Counted from the stretch's first letter, positions 20,460 to 31,404 are shown. The stretch: DNA of 64,000 bases from Zygnema cylindricum (GCA_037447655.1 JBBHKE010001518.1:62001-126000); one strand, 5' to 3'. Numbers and translations: made by a program. The notes: generated by a model from the letters alone, not told the origin.

Positions 20460-22975
20460 ATGAATGAGAGGGTGAGTGTGGTGTGTGTAAGAGTGAGAGG
20501 TAGAGAAGGGAGAAAGAGAGGGGAAAAGGGGAGAGGTGGAGACTAAAAGATAGATAGAGATAGAGGGAGAGAGGTAGGGAAAGAGAGGGAGAGTAAGAAA
20601 GAGGGACAGGGAGCAAGACGGTGCCACAGGGAGAAAGGGAATCAGATAGAGGGAGAGTAAGACAGAGAGAGGGACAAGGTAAGAGACGGGTGGGAAGAGA
20701 GTGTGACAAAGGGAGGGGAAAGAGAGAGAGAGAGAGCATAGGGAATAGGGAGAATTCGCGAGAAGCAAAGAGGGAGAGGAAGGAAAAAGGGAGGGGAGGA
20801 AGAGGTTGAGGGCAGGGGGCAAAGGGTGAGAGGGAGAGAGGGAGAGAGGGAAAGAAGGAAGGAAAGAGAAAGAGGGACAAAGGGAGGTAAGGAGGAAGGA
20901 AGTAGGGATGGGGAGGAGGGGGGGGGAGAGTGGGAAGATGGGTGAGGGCAGGAGGTTGAGGGAGAGAGGGGATAGGGAGAGGAAAAATGAGAGGGGGAGG
21001 GAGAGGGATAGGTGGTGGGTGATAGAGAGGTAGTGGGAGGGGGAGGGAGAGAAAGAGGAAGAGGGATAGGGAGAGTACAGAGAGAGGGAGGGGGAGGGGG
21101 AGTGAGAGGGAGAGGGAGAGGGAGTGGGAAAGGGAGAGGGAGAGGGAGACAATGAGGGAGAGAGGAAGAGGGAGGGGGAGGGGGGAGGGATTGGAGAGGT
21201 AGAGGGAGAGGGAGTGGGAGAGGGCGAGGGCGAGGGAGAGGGAGTGGGAAAGGGAGAGGGAGAGAGAAACGGTTAGGGTGAGGGGGAGAGGGAGGGGGAG
21301 GGAAAAGGAAAGGGCGAGGGAGAAGGAAAGGGAAAGGGAGAGGGAGAGGGAGAGGGAGTGGGAGAGGGCGAGGGAGAGGGAGAGGGAGCGGGAGAGGGAG
21401 GGGTGCAGTGAGAGGGATAGAAAGATTGAGATAAAGGGAGAAGGAAAGGGAGAGAGCGGAGATGGAGAAAGAGAGGGCAAGGGAGAGGGAGAGGGAGAGG
21501 GAGGAGGGTAAGGGAGAGGGCGAGGGTGAGGGAGAGGTAAAGGGAGTGGGAGAGGAGAGGGAGAGGGAGGAGGGTGAAGGAGAGGGCGAGGGTGAGGGAG
21601 AGGGAGAGGGAGAGGAAGAGGGAGAGGGAGAGGGAGAGGAAAAGGGATAAAGTTGGAGAGGTATAGTGACAGTGAGAGGAAGTGAAGAGGGAGAGGGAGA
21701 AGGAAAAGGAGAGGGAGAGGGAGAGGAAAGGGAGAGGGAGAGGGAGAGGCAGATGGAGAGGGAGAAGGAGAGCAATATGGTTAGGAAGAGGGAGAGGTAG
21801 AGGGAGAGAGAGAGATAGAGGGAGAGGGAGAGGGAGGGGGAAAGGGATAAAGAGAGAGAGGGGGTGTGGGAGTGAGAGTGAGATGGGGTGTGGGAGTGAG
21901 AGGGAGAGGTTGGGGTGAGAGAGAGGAAGAGGGGGAGGGAGAGGGAAAGAAAGATGGAGAGGTAGAGAGAAAGGGATAGAGAGAGAGGGATAGTGAGAGT
22001 GAGAAGGAGAAGAGAGGAAGGGGGAGAGGTAGAAGGAGAGGGATAGGAAAAGGGAGAGGGAGAGGGAGAGGGATTGCGAGAGAACGAGAGGGCGCTTGAG
22101 AGGTAGTAAGAAAAGGAGAGGGAGGGAGTGGCTGAGGGAGAGCAGAGGGAAAGGGACGGGAGAGGATCAATGGGAGGGAGAGGGAGAGGGAGATGGAGAG
22201 GGAGAGGGAGAGGGAGAGGGAGAGGGAAAGTGAGAGGGAGGAAAAGAGAAAGAGGAAGAGGAAGAGGGAGAGAGAGAGAAAGAGGAATAGTAGGAAAGGG
22301 AGAGGTTTAGGAGTGGGCGAGGAGATGCTAGAAGAGAGGGAGAGAAGAAGAGCGAGAGGAAGAGGAAAGGGAGAGAGAGGGCGAGTGAGAGTGGGAGGGA
22401 TAGGGAAAGGAAGGGAGTTGAAGAGTGAGGGAGAGAGGTAGAGTAGGAGGATGGGAGAGAATGGGAGTCGTAAAAGGAGATGGGTAGGAAGAGGGATAGG
22501 GAATGGGAGAGGTACAGGTAGAGGTGGAGTGAGAGTTAGAGAAAGCGGGAGAGGGAGGAGTGTTTGAGAGTTGGGGAAGATGGAGAGGGAGAGTGCGAGG
22601 CAGAAGGAGAGAGTTTTGGATAGTGAGAGAGAGAGGGAAAGAGGGAGTTCAAGAGAGAGTGAGAGGGGGAGAGGACGGCAAAATGATAAGGAGTGAGAGA
22701 GAGGAAGAAATAAAAGGAGAGAGGGAGATCAAAATAGAGGGAGAGAGAAAGGAAGGCGAAGAGGGATTGGGAGGGAGCGAGGGGGAGCTTGAGAGATAGG
22801 AAGAAAATGAGAGGGAGGGATTGGCAAAGGGAGAGGAGAGAGAGAGGGAGGGGAAGAGGGGGAGAGAGAGGGAGAGGGAGAAGGAAGAAGGAGAGGGAGA
22901 GCAGGGTGGAGAGGTAAAGGGAGAGGAAAAGGGAGAGGGGGATGGATGGGAGAGGCATATGGAGAGGTAATATAT
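20460..22975 (+). repeat. 2.5-kb polypurine (GGGAGA-type) satellite
   Basis: The plus strand is nearly pure G+A with irregular GAGAGGG, GGGAGA and GAAAGG units, rare T and very rare C. The complementary strand reads as endless Ser/Leu/Pro ORFs (up to 377 codons), which are low-complexity shadows. Hexamer periodicity is strongest at 21100-21760 and 22160-22240. Such mirror-rich homopurine DNA can form triplex (H-DNA). Together with 14300-14423 it was one tract before copia-1 inserted. Confidence 0.95.
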
Positions 22976-23879
22976 GCTCCATTCTCGAAAGGGAAAAAAG
23001 AAAAAACCTTATTTCTCTTTATCAACACATGCTTGAAACATATCTTTTCTGATTCGCCTCAACTTGACAATTAAAACAAGTAAATCGCATAAATACTCAC
23101 ATTTTGAATTTTCATACCTGTAAATTACGCCTTTATTTATTTAAATGTATGGAAATAAAGTACGAGTAAAGCTCAAAGTATTTTATCATGTTATGATTTA
23201 CGTTGCAGAATGACAATTTGACACATTTAGAAAATCACGCTTATTTTATTATAACATAATTGTACATCAGGGAAATATGAATACATCTTAATTTGTTACC
23301 ATATTCAATGAATTACTAGCGTTAAAACAATTTTATAACTTATTGTGAATGATGGTTTGTTCCCTGTTCCATCATGGGCCACTCAAGTAAATGGGGTTGC
23401 ACATACTAATGATCGGGGGTCGAATGGGGATGGTAAATGTACTAAAGTGAATATGCAACTTAAATCCCATATTTCATGCAACAACCGTATAAAATCCATA
23501 GTTAACACATAGTTCATAATCCACCGTTCATAATATATGATTCCGGATTCGATCTCAATTCATGATTTATGCCTTTGAACATAAATTAGGTTTGTGAAAT
23601 CTCACCAATAAAATGGCCACAAGGTTTGATCCAAATCGAAAACCACCAAACTTGGTCGTCGACGGCCTTCTGAAGAAATCTCGTCTAATATGGCGACAAT
23701 TGGACTAATTTTCTCGAACATTTTTAAAATTCCCTTTATATATTCCTCCACCAAGTTTAGCCTACAAGTTAGTACTACTCTTCAAACAACCTTCCTAATA
23801 TTTTTTTTTGTCGTTTGAATTTGGCCCTACTAAAGAGTCATTATAACCTGTGACGCCGAGCTACTATCGGGGAAGTACA
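22976..23879. other. AT-rich intergenic or intron sequence, nothing recognised
   Basis: There is no ORF with a domain on either strand. I looked specifically for the missing MDP1 nucleophile exon (minus strand) and did not find it. Confidence 0.4.
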
Positions 23880-25050
23880 ATGATCCGTACAATGAATCGT
23901 ACCTGCAGCTAGTTATCCTGTATTCCTAATAGTACACCATAGGTCACTATTAGGGTTGATAATTTTAGTTACTTAAAACATCTTTTCTCCGTGCACACTT
24001 GTACTATTTTTTATCAGAGAATGTCAATCGGAAAGTGAGAATCTTACCTTTCAATCGAAACATCGGGACTGCCAAAAGTGTACGGATAAATATGCTTTAA
24101 ATGGCGGAAAAAAAGTATATGGCGATACACGGTGCACTCTTGTAGTTAGACATTATCAAAGGAGGAAACGAGGAAATGCAGAAGACGCTCAGCTATGAGA
24201 GTAATACGGAAAGGTAATTTAAACGGACGCTATTCTTGTCGTTACTCGCCAGTAAAACCGCGTGGTACACAAGCTGTCTAATGGTACAATTTTGTACTTT
24301 CGAGGCTGCATTTACTTACTGGTCAGTAAGGTTCCGTCAACGAAATAATACACGGAAATGTCGTTGGGTTTGTCGTTTTCTTTTGTAGAACCGCGCCGAT
24401 TGACTGTTACCAACTCACAAAATGTGAAAAAACGCTATGCCAAAACTCAAAATGTAGCAGCGGGAGTGGTTTGTACTTGGCGTAGGAATTGACGTTATCA
24501 TATACAAATAGGTACAAAACTAGTACAAACATTGTACAAATTGACGGGAAACAAAATTGTTTACATTGACTTCCCAGAGTCAACCTATTTAGCTCACGAC
24601 GGGTGAAAAAAATCAAAAATAAAATATTGCGGGTCTAGTCTGTTCTTTTCAAAGTGAAAACTTCAAATTTGTGGAATTTAACCTAATAAGTCCAGCGCAC
24701 GCGGCTTCTTTTGTCAAAATAATAAAGTACAATGAAAGTACACCGTGATTCTCTATTAGCGTTAATGTTATTTTCGTCATTTAAAACATAGTTTCTCCGT
24801 ACACCTTTGTCCGGTTGTAGATCTAACGGTTGCGATTGAAATATAAGATTCTCAGCTTTCGAATGCCCTGTCTCAAATTGAAAATTGAACAAGTGTGCAC
24901 AGAGAAAAAATGTTTTCAGTGGTGAAAATTATTAACCCTAATAACGATTCATGGTGTACAAGTAAGTACCAGTAATGAGAGTCACCACGATTTAACTTTC
25001 ACAACGAAAGGTATCACAAATCTGAATCGACAGTCTGAAACGCCCCGATA
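23880..25050. mobile_element. Foldback-type element with long inverted arms
   Basis: Left arm 23931 to about 24165 and right arm about 24700 to 24960 are inverted copies. For example AGTACACCATAGGTCAC and GGGTTGATAATTTT on the left pair with TGTACACCATGAATCG and GGGTTAATAATTTT on the reverse of the right. GAGAATCTTACCTTTCAATCG pairs with GAGAATCTTATATTTCAATC. The arms are about 75 percent similar. The outer limits near 23880 and 25050 are suggested by ATCGGGG words. No ORF or target duplication was established. Confidence 0.6.
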
Positions 25051-25329
25051 AAGTCGAATGCTTGAACCACATGGGTTTTGTACTTTTGTTCGTGTGATTT
25101 CAACAAGACGTTGGCGAACACTGCTTTCCCACGTGGCAGCTTTTTATCGATTTCGCACTAAATTTGTGGTTTCGTTTCTGTACGATCCTGCGTTGGACTC
25201 TTGTTTCTATGTTGCAATTGTGGTCTCCGTTGTCAGCGGAAGCTGATCTTGCACTCATATCGATATTTCTTCTATCTTTCAATATAGGACATTCCCGCAT
25301 TGTACTCATTCGATGTGATTCTCCTTGGT

Positions 25330-25436
25330 TAAAACCATAGTTCAAATGTAGGCGCTATTATGGTAGGCCTTTGGTAGGCGCACAAAACATGAAACAAAAC
25401 TCGCGTAGAGTAGGCATTCTGTATGTGTGTGCGTTG
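25330..25436 (+). repeat. Dispersed repeat B, left half (target of copia-2)
   Basis: The block ACCATAGTTCAAATGTAGGC, then ATTATGGTAGGCCTTTGGTA, GCGCACAAAAC and ACTCGCG, ending GTGTGTGCGTTG, matches the reverse complement of 59620-59733. The remaining part of the repeat (TGCACACTCTTGTACGAAC) resumes at 31315 after copia-2. Confidence 0.85.
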
Positions 25437-26008
25437 TGTTAGGATATTGTACTGAGCACTTACTTAGCGACGAGATACTCGCGTAGCTAAAGTAGCGACG
25501 ACTAGCGATGAAAGTTGTCTCGTCGCTAGATATTTGAAGTGACGTAGAAAGTTAGCGACGAAGTAGTTTCGTCGCTGGATATTTGAAGTGACGTAGAAAT
25601 TAAGTGTTTGTTTCGTTTCACGTATGTTTGAATAGTACTATAGAAGTGACGTGGAAATTGCTTGGTAGTTTCGGTTTACGTAAGTTCAAGTCGTACCGTG
25701 TGATTCAAGTTGGTTCGCAGTTGACTTTCCTAGTCGTACCGTGTTGTTGAAGTCGGTTCAACGTATTGGTCGTGCTTTTTACCACGTTGATTCCTACACG
25801 TTTCTAGTCGTGTACCTATATATATTAGTTGAGACTTCGTGGTAGAATTATCTTTAAGGAGGCGTAGCTTGTTAAGGAGGCATAGAAAGATCAGAAGTAA
25901 AAGGAAGGAAGAAAAGAAGTTGTATTTGCATTGTATTTAATATATTGAATATCTTTTTGGAGGAACACCATTGTTGTGTGTGCATTTTATTTGGTTTGTA
26001 ATCTTTCA
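25437..26008 (+). repeat. Copia-2 5' LTR with repeated hairpin units
   Basis: It starts TGTTAGGATATTGTAC and ends TAATCTTTCA, 572 bp. U3 carries two direct repeats built on TAGCGACGA...TCGTCGCT(A/G)GATATTTGAAGTGACGTAGAAA (25495-25600), each able to form a stem. GTTTCGTTTCACGT lies at 25610-25623 and a TATA-like CTATATATAT at about 25817. Confidence 0.92.
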
Positions 26009-26024
26009 ATTGGTATCGGAGCGG
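26009..26024 (+). other. Copia-2 primer-binding site
   Basis: ATTGGTATCGGAGCGG directly follows the LTR end CTTTCA; it is the same priming site as copia-1. Confidence 0.85.
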
Positions 26025-26047
26025 AATAGTGGCAACATTTGCCGGTA

Positions 26048-27360
26048 TGGCGGAGAAAGGATAATCCCCAGCGGAAACTAGTGGGGGAGTTAGTGGAGGA
26101 GGAGTTACAGGGACACAATATGATGAGTATGACGAATGGGGGGAGAAAAATGTGAATATGGACGAAAGAACGTTTGAACGCTTTCAAGAGTTTCTCAAAA
26201 CACAAGAAGATGATGGAGATGGAGGAGTAAGTGGAAACTCACGCAACTCTAAGAAAAAAAAAAAAAAAAAGGGAAAATCTAAACTTTATGAGGAAGAGGA
26301 GGAGAGCGAAGATGATGATTTTAAATTGTTTAATAAAACCATTGTCTTCACGGGTTCAACCTATGCAATTTGGAAGAGATACATTCGAGGAGCATTCACA
26401 CTGAAAAAACTTTGGGACATCGTTATCGGGGAAGAAACACGACCGGATCCTTCCGTGGATCCAGCTGGAGCACATAAGTGGGACAAGAAAGATATGGCGG
26501 TCTCCACCGCACTTATACAAAGTTGTGCTAGTTCTATGCATGAACGCCTTCTAACTCATGATAGGGCTTTTGATTGTTGGACCGCTTTGCAAAATGCTTT
26601 TGAAAATGGATTTGAGGCAAATGAAAATTATCTCTTTGAGGAGTATATTGGGTTTTGAATGAAGGAGAATGAGTCCATTGATGATGGAGTCAAAAGGTTT
26701 AATGTTATCATAGAACAACTTAACTCACTCAATAACTTCCCTACAGAAAAAGACAGGTTGTTTGTTTTCATGAGGAGTCTTCCAAGCAAGTTTGCGGTAG
26801 CAAAGGAGGTCATCAAGGGGCGAGAGAAACCAACAATGGCATACACTATCAATCACTTGAAAAGTACGGAGAAGGAGAAAGCAACACCGAAAGAGAAAAA
26901 CAAGGGGTCATCCTACCAGAGTTATCAAGAGGAGGATGACGGAGGAGCTTACAACTTTAGGGGATCTAGGGGGAGAGGAGGTGGACATCGTGGACGAGGA
27001 GGCAGGTCACAGGGCCCATGGAGAGGCTTATATCAACGTGATACCTCTCAGATGACTTGTTACAATTGTAACGAGATTGGGCATGGCTCTTTTGAATGCC
27101 CAGACAAAAGCAAACAGTGTAACGTTTGTCATAAATGGGGACACACTGGTCTCGGTTGTTATCAAAACAAGGGAAACAATCGTGGAGGGGACAATTTAGA
27201 GGCAGAGGAAGTGGAGGAAGTGGAAGTAGCTCATCAAGTAGAGGGGATTTTGTTGGGGATGGGCCAATGGGACAGGATTAAGAATTTTTTGTTTCACTTA
27301 TCGAGGAATCACAGGAAAAGGAGGATATTCTATTTCACACACGAGGTAAGGAGAGTAAGG
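26048..27360 (+). pseudogene. Copia-2 gag, interrupted
   Basis: An ATG at 26048 (MAEKG) meets a stop after five codons. The open frame 26152-26658 then carries an acidic/Lys-rich extension (a run of A's encodes poly-Lys) and the gag core TIVFTGSTYAIWKRYIRG. After a TGA at 26656 it continues at 26659 with NESIDDGVKRFN. RG-rich linkers follow, then two zinc knuckles (CYNCNEIGHGSFEC and CNVCHKWGHTGLGC, about 27057-27160). A frameshift at about 27185 separates it from the protease. Confidence 0.88.
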
Positions 27361-27369
27361 GAAAATTTA

Positions 27370-29135
27370 ACAGTTGGATCATAGATTCAGGTGCCACACA
27401 TCACATGTGTTTAGATCTAAGACTATTCAGTGACATTAGAAAACTCACTATACCAAAATCCATCATAGTGGCTAATGGTTCAAGAATGGTCATCGATACA
27501 GTGGGAACAGTACGGTTGGATCTACCAACACAAGATAAGGAAGGGAAAATTAGAGTCAATAGAGTAGGCTCTAACAATGTGCTCTATAATCCAGGGGGGT
27601 TCATTAATCTCTTAAGTGTTCCACAGCTTCAAAAGAAAGGAGGAAGAGCCACATGCTTAGAAAGAGGTAGAATCATTTTGAGTAGTAAAACAGGGCCATT
27701 TGCAGAAGGCATTGTGACTAAAAATATGCAAAGTAGATTGATTTGGAGAAAACCAAAAAATAGGACGGCAGATGAAGAAGGTCATCTCCATTCGGCAAAA
27801 GTCAACAAGGAGGACCTGACGTTGTGGCACCATCGTATGTGTCACACTTCAGAGAGTAACATTAAGGAGATGATTCGTCATGGGGCGGTTTGAGGGCTAG
27901 ATGTGGCAACAGTAAAAAAGGTCATTGGATGTGTTGGATGCACAAAAGGGAAACATAAAAGGAAGCCTCATCCGGTGAAAGATCTTCAATTCAAAGCGAA
28001 TGCCCCTCTAGATCTAGTCCATGTAGATCTTTGTGGGGACACACATCTAGAAACCATTGGAAAAAATAAGTACATTATGGTGATAGTTGATGATTTCAGC
28101 AGAAAGACATGGGTATATCTTTTAAAAGCTAAGTCAGACGCTCTTGAAACATTTAAAGACTTTGTGGTCATGGCTGAGAGGGAAAGTGGGAGGCAGGTAA
28201 AGGCGGTACGCTCAGACCGAGGAGGTGAATTTCTTGCTTTCGCCGATTACTGTAAAGAGACGGGGATTAAGCAGCAGTTCACGGCTCCTTATTCCCCACA
28301 ATCGAATGGAATTGCAGAGAGGAAGAATCGGACATTGCAAGAGATGGTACGCGCCATGCTCCATACGACGAAACTCACGCATCGTCTTTGGTGAGATGCA
28401 ATCAGGGCAGCTAACCATACTACCAAAGAAGAAAAAATTCTGCTTTGGGCAACAAAACACCGGAGGAACTTTGGAGTGGACAAAACACCTACGGTAAAAC
28501 ACTTAAGGATTTGGGGATGTGAGGCTATGGGATACATAGAGGAAAGAAATCGGGAGGGAAAGTTTGTTGCATGGTCATGGGAAGGATATTTTGTGGGATA
28601 CAGTGAGAACTCAATGCAGTATAAGATTTACAACCCAGTCACTAGAAGGGTTAAAGAGTTTAGAAATGTGGAGTTTAATGAGAATTTGGAATGGATGGTG
28701 AAGGGAGCTAATGAGTCCAAACGAGCTCAAGATTACGAGGAGGAAAGTCATTATGAGAAGTTCACAGGAGAGGAGGAAGAAGAGGACAAAGTTTTGGCAG
28801 AGGTAGAGACGAAGAAAAAGGTGCGATTTGTAGAGAAACCGTTAGAGAAAGTTTTGACACCTAAGCTTAGCGGCACCAAGTCACAAGGAGACAAGGTCAC
28901 CAGAGAATCACCCACAGGCATTGACAACGTGACATCAGAAGAGATAACCCTAGAGAAGGAGGATGATGACAAGATTGAGAACAGTGATTCGGATAAAGAA
29001 TTTGCGGATGACGTACGGAGAAGTAAAAGATCCACTAAAAGGAAGGCAACGGAACTATTTTCACCTGGACAGTCATATAAAAAGCAAACCAGCTACCAGA
29101 GGGCAATTTCCGAAATTAGAGAAGGAAGGGCGTAA
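27370..29135 (+). pseudogene. Copia-2 protease and integrase
   Basis: The protease motif SWIIDSGATHHMC is at about 27373-27411. The HHCC segment is at 27820-27950 (LWHHRMCHTSESNIKEMI ... CVGC). The DDE core shows HVDLCGDT near 28020, RSDRGGEF near 28210 and QSNGIAERKNRT near 28300. A TGA interrupts HRLW*DAIRAAN (28392), followed by a frame change to KHLRIWGCEAMGYIEE. A Glu-rich linker ends at 29135. One further stop at about 27891 falls between GAV and GLDV. Confidence 0.88.
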
Positions 29136-30685
29136 TCCTTTCTCTTATGAAAGGCAATTACAGAAAATCGTCCGGCGGATCCTCAATCAAACCAAGAGGC
29201 TCGAGACTCGGACGAATGGGAGGAGAAGTGGAAACCGGCGTTTATCAAAGAATTTAATTCTGTAAAATCGAATGGGTGTTTTGAATAGGTAGATTTACTG
29301 CTTGGTAAGAAGGCGATTGACTCAAAGTGTGTTTTTAAGACAAAGACGGGGCTTCGGGAGAAATTCTTAAGTATAAGGCGCGGTTAGTATGTAAAGGCTT
29401 TCAGCAGAAGGAGGGTATTGATTATTGTGAGACTTTTGCTCCTGTGGTTAAGTTTGATTCTTTGCGAGCAATTATTGCAATGGCGGCTGCGGAAGGAATG
29501 CATATCAAACAGATGGATGTAGAGACAACTTTCTTAAATGGAGAACTAGAAGAGGAGGTGTATATGAAAATTCTAGAAGGAGTTCCTAGAAAGAATGGAA
29601 AAGTATGGAGGTTGTGGAAGGCTTTGTATGGTTTGAAGCAGGCACGAAGAACATGGAACCATAAGCTTCACAAGGTCTTACTAATTTTGGGATTTAGGAG
29701 GCTTACTGCAGATCGTGGAGTGTATATTCGGGGAGAAGGTAGGGACATGGCATTTTTCAGTGTTTACGCAGATGATTTCATTTCTACCTCTCACAACTTG
29801 GATTTACTTGAAGAATTAAAGATTGAATTTCGAATGTATTTTAAAATCACAGACTTAGGAGATGCACAATACATTGTGGGAGTTCAGATTCAGAGAAGGA
29901 GGAATAGAGATATTAAGTTAAGCCAGGAACAATATGCAAAAGAGGTACTTGAAAGATTTTGGTTTTTAGATTGTAAGCCACTTGCAACTCCCCTTGATCC
30001 TCGTGATAAGCTTTCTAATTTTGTTAAAAGTCCCGACGTTGATGCCCCGTATAGGGAGGTGGTCGGAAGCCTAATGTATTTGAGTGTCGGTACTAGGCCA
30101 GACATTAGTGCCGCAGTGAGCGTGGTTAGTCGGTATTGTAGCAATCCGAAAAAAATACATTGGGAGGCAGTGAAGAGAATCTTTAGATAATTGGCTGGAA
30201 CACTTAGTCTTGGAATTTTTTATAAGAAGGGTGAGGGCTTGAGTTGTTATGGATATTGTGATGCCGACTATGGAGGAGACCATGATACAGGAAGGTCTAC
30301 GTCAAGATATGTCTTTTTACTTGCAAGAGGAGCGATCTCGTGGAATTCCCGTTTGCAACCTACTGTGGCACTTTCATCAACGGAGGCGGAGTATATGGCA
30401 ACGTGTCATGCTGCGAAGAATGCTGTATGGATTAAAGAATTTCTATCGGAGGTTGGAGTGGAAAAAGAATGCATGCAAATATTAAGTGATAATATGTCTT
30501 CCATTGCACTTAGTAAAAATCCTATTTTGCATAAGCGCACTAAACACATTAAAATTCAGTGGCATTTTGTTCGAGATTTGGTTGCGGAAAAAGAAATTGA
30601 ATTTTTGTTTGTTCCTACAGAAGAACAAGCTGCTGATATGTTAACCAAAGCAGCATTGAAGAAAGTGTATGAAATGGGAAAGTAG
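29136..30685 (+). pseudogene. Copia-2 reverse transcriptase and RNase H
   Basis: The RT start is degraded (KKAIDSKCVFKTK near 29305). The long frame 29444-30190 covers MDVETTFLNGELEEEVYM, LYGLKQARRTW and a catalytic YADD in place of YVDD. A TAA after KRIF(R) at 30188 interrupts the junction to RNase H. RNase H (30191-30685) shows CDADYGGD, SSTEAEYM, ILSDNMSSIAL and KHIKIQWHFVRDLV. It ends naturally 50 bp before the polypurine tract. Both catalytic aspartates of the RT are kept, but the V-to-A change is unusual. Confidence 0.9.
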
Positions 30686-30726
30686 TTAGTGGGCATGGAG
30701 TAAGAGGGGGCTTTAAGTGTCTCAAT

Positions 30727-30737
30727 AACAAGGGGAA
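30727..30737 (+). other. Copia-2 polypurine tract
   Basis: AACAAGGGGAA precedes the 3' LTR start TGTTAGAATATT. Confidence 0.8.
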
Positions 30738-31309
30738 TGTTAGAATATTGTACTGAACACTTACTTAGCGACGAGATACTTTCGTAGCTAAAGTAGCGAC
30801 GACTAGCGACGAAAGTTGTCTCGTCGCTAGATATTTGAAGTGACGTAGAAAGTTAGCGACGAAGTAGTTTCGTCGCTGGATATTTGAAGTGACGTAGAAA
30901 TTAAATGTTCGTTTCGTTTCACGTATGTTTGAATAGTACTATAGAAGTGACGTGGAAATTGCTTGGTAGTTTCGGTTCATGTAAGTTCAAGTCGTACCGT
31001 GTGATTCAAGTTGGTTCGCAGTTGACTTTCCTAGTCGTACCGTGTTGTTGAAGTCGGTTCAACGTATTGGTCGTGCTTTTTACCACATTGATTCCTACAC
31101 GTTTCTAGTCGTGTACCTATATATTTTAGTTGAGACTTCGTGGTAGAATTATCTTTAAGGAGGCGTAGCTTGTTAAGGAGGCATAGAAAGATCAGAAGTA
31201 AAAGGAAGGAAGAAAAGAAGTTGTATTTGCATTATACTTAATATATTGAATATCTTTTTGGAGGAACACCATTGTTTTGTGTGTATTTTATTTGGTTTGT
31301 AATCTTTCA
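30738..31309 (+). repeat. Copia-2 3' LTR
   Basis: 572 bp, TGTTAGAATATTG to TAATCTTTCA, carrying the same U3 hairpin repeats and GTTTCGTTTCACGT at 30911-30924, followed by CGTTG. Confidence 0.92.
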
Positions 31310-31314
31310 CGTTG

Positions 31315-31400
31315 TGCACACTCTTGTACGAACTTACGAAAGGGAGAGGGATGTTTAGCACACGCTTGTACGAACTTACAAAAGGGAGAGGGATGTTTAG
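31315..31400 (+). repeat. Tandem duplication of 42-44 bp at the copia-2/copia-3 junction
   Basis: CACACTCTTGTACGAACTTA followed by CGAAAGGGAGAGGGATGTTTAG is repeated directly as CACACGCTTGTACGAACTTA and AAAGGGAGAGGGATGTTTAG. The first half belongs to dispersed repeat B; the rest abuts the truncated copia-3 RNase H. Confidence 0.75.
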
Positions 31401-31404
31401 TCCT

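Larger units (their letters stand above)
25437..31309 (+). mobile_element. Complete Ty1/copia retrotransposon copia-2
   Basis: It is 5873 bp with LTRs 25437-26008 and 30738-31309, TSD CGTTG at 25432-25436 and 31310-31314, a primer-binding site and a polypurine tract. It has the same domain order and two-knuckle gag as copia-1, but its LTRs differ from those of copia-1. LTR identity is high (about 98 percent by eye), so insertion is recent. The pre-insertion site is preserved in a paralogous repeat at 59.6-59.7 kb. The coding region has frameshifts and stops and is not autonomous. Confidence 0.95.

Noticed and set aside
20352-22982. Very long minus-strand ORFs rich in Ser, Leu and Pro
   Set aside because: They lie in a G+A-only tract where stop codons on the complement are rare by composition. 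Frames overlap freely and there is no domain or codon structure.
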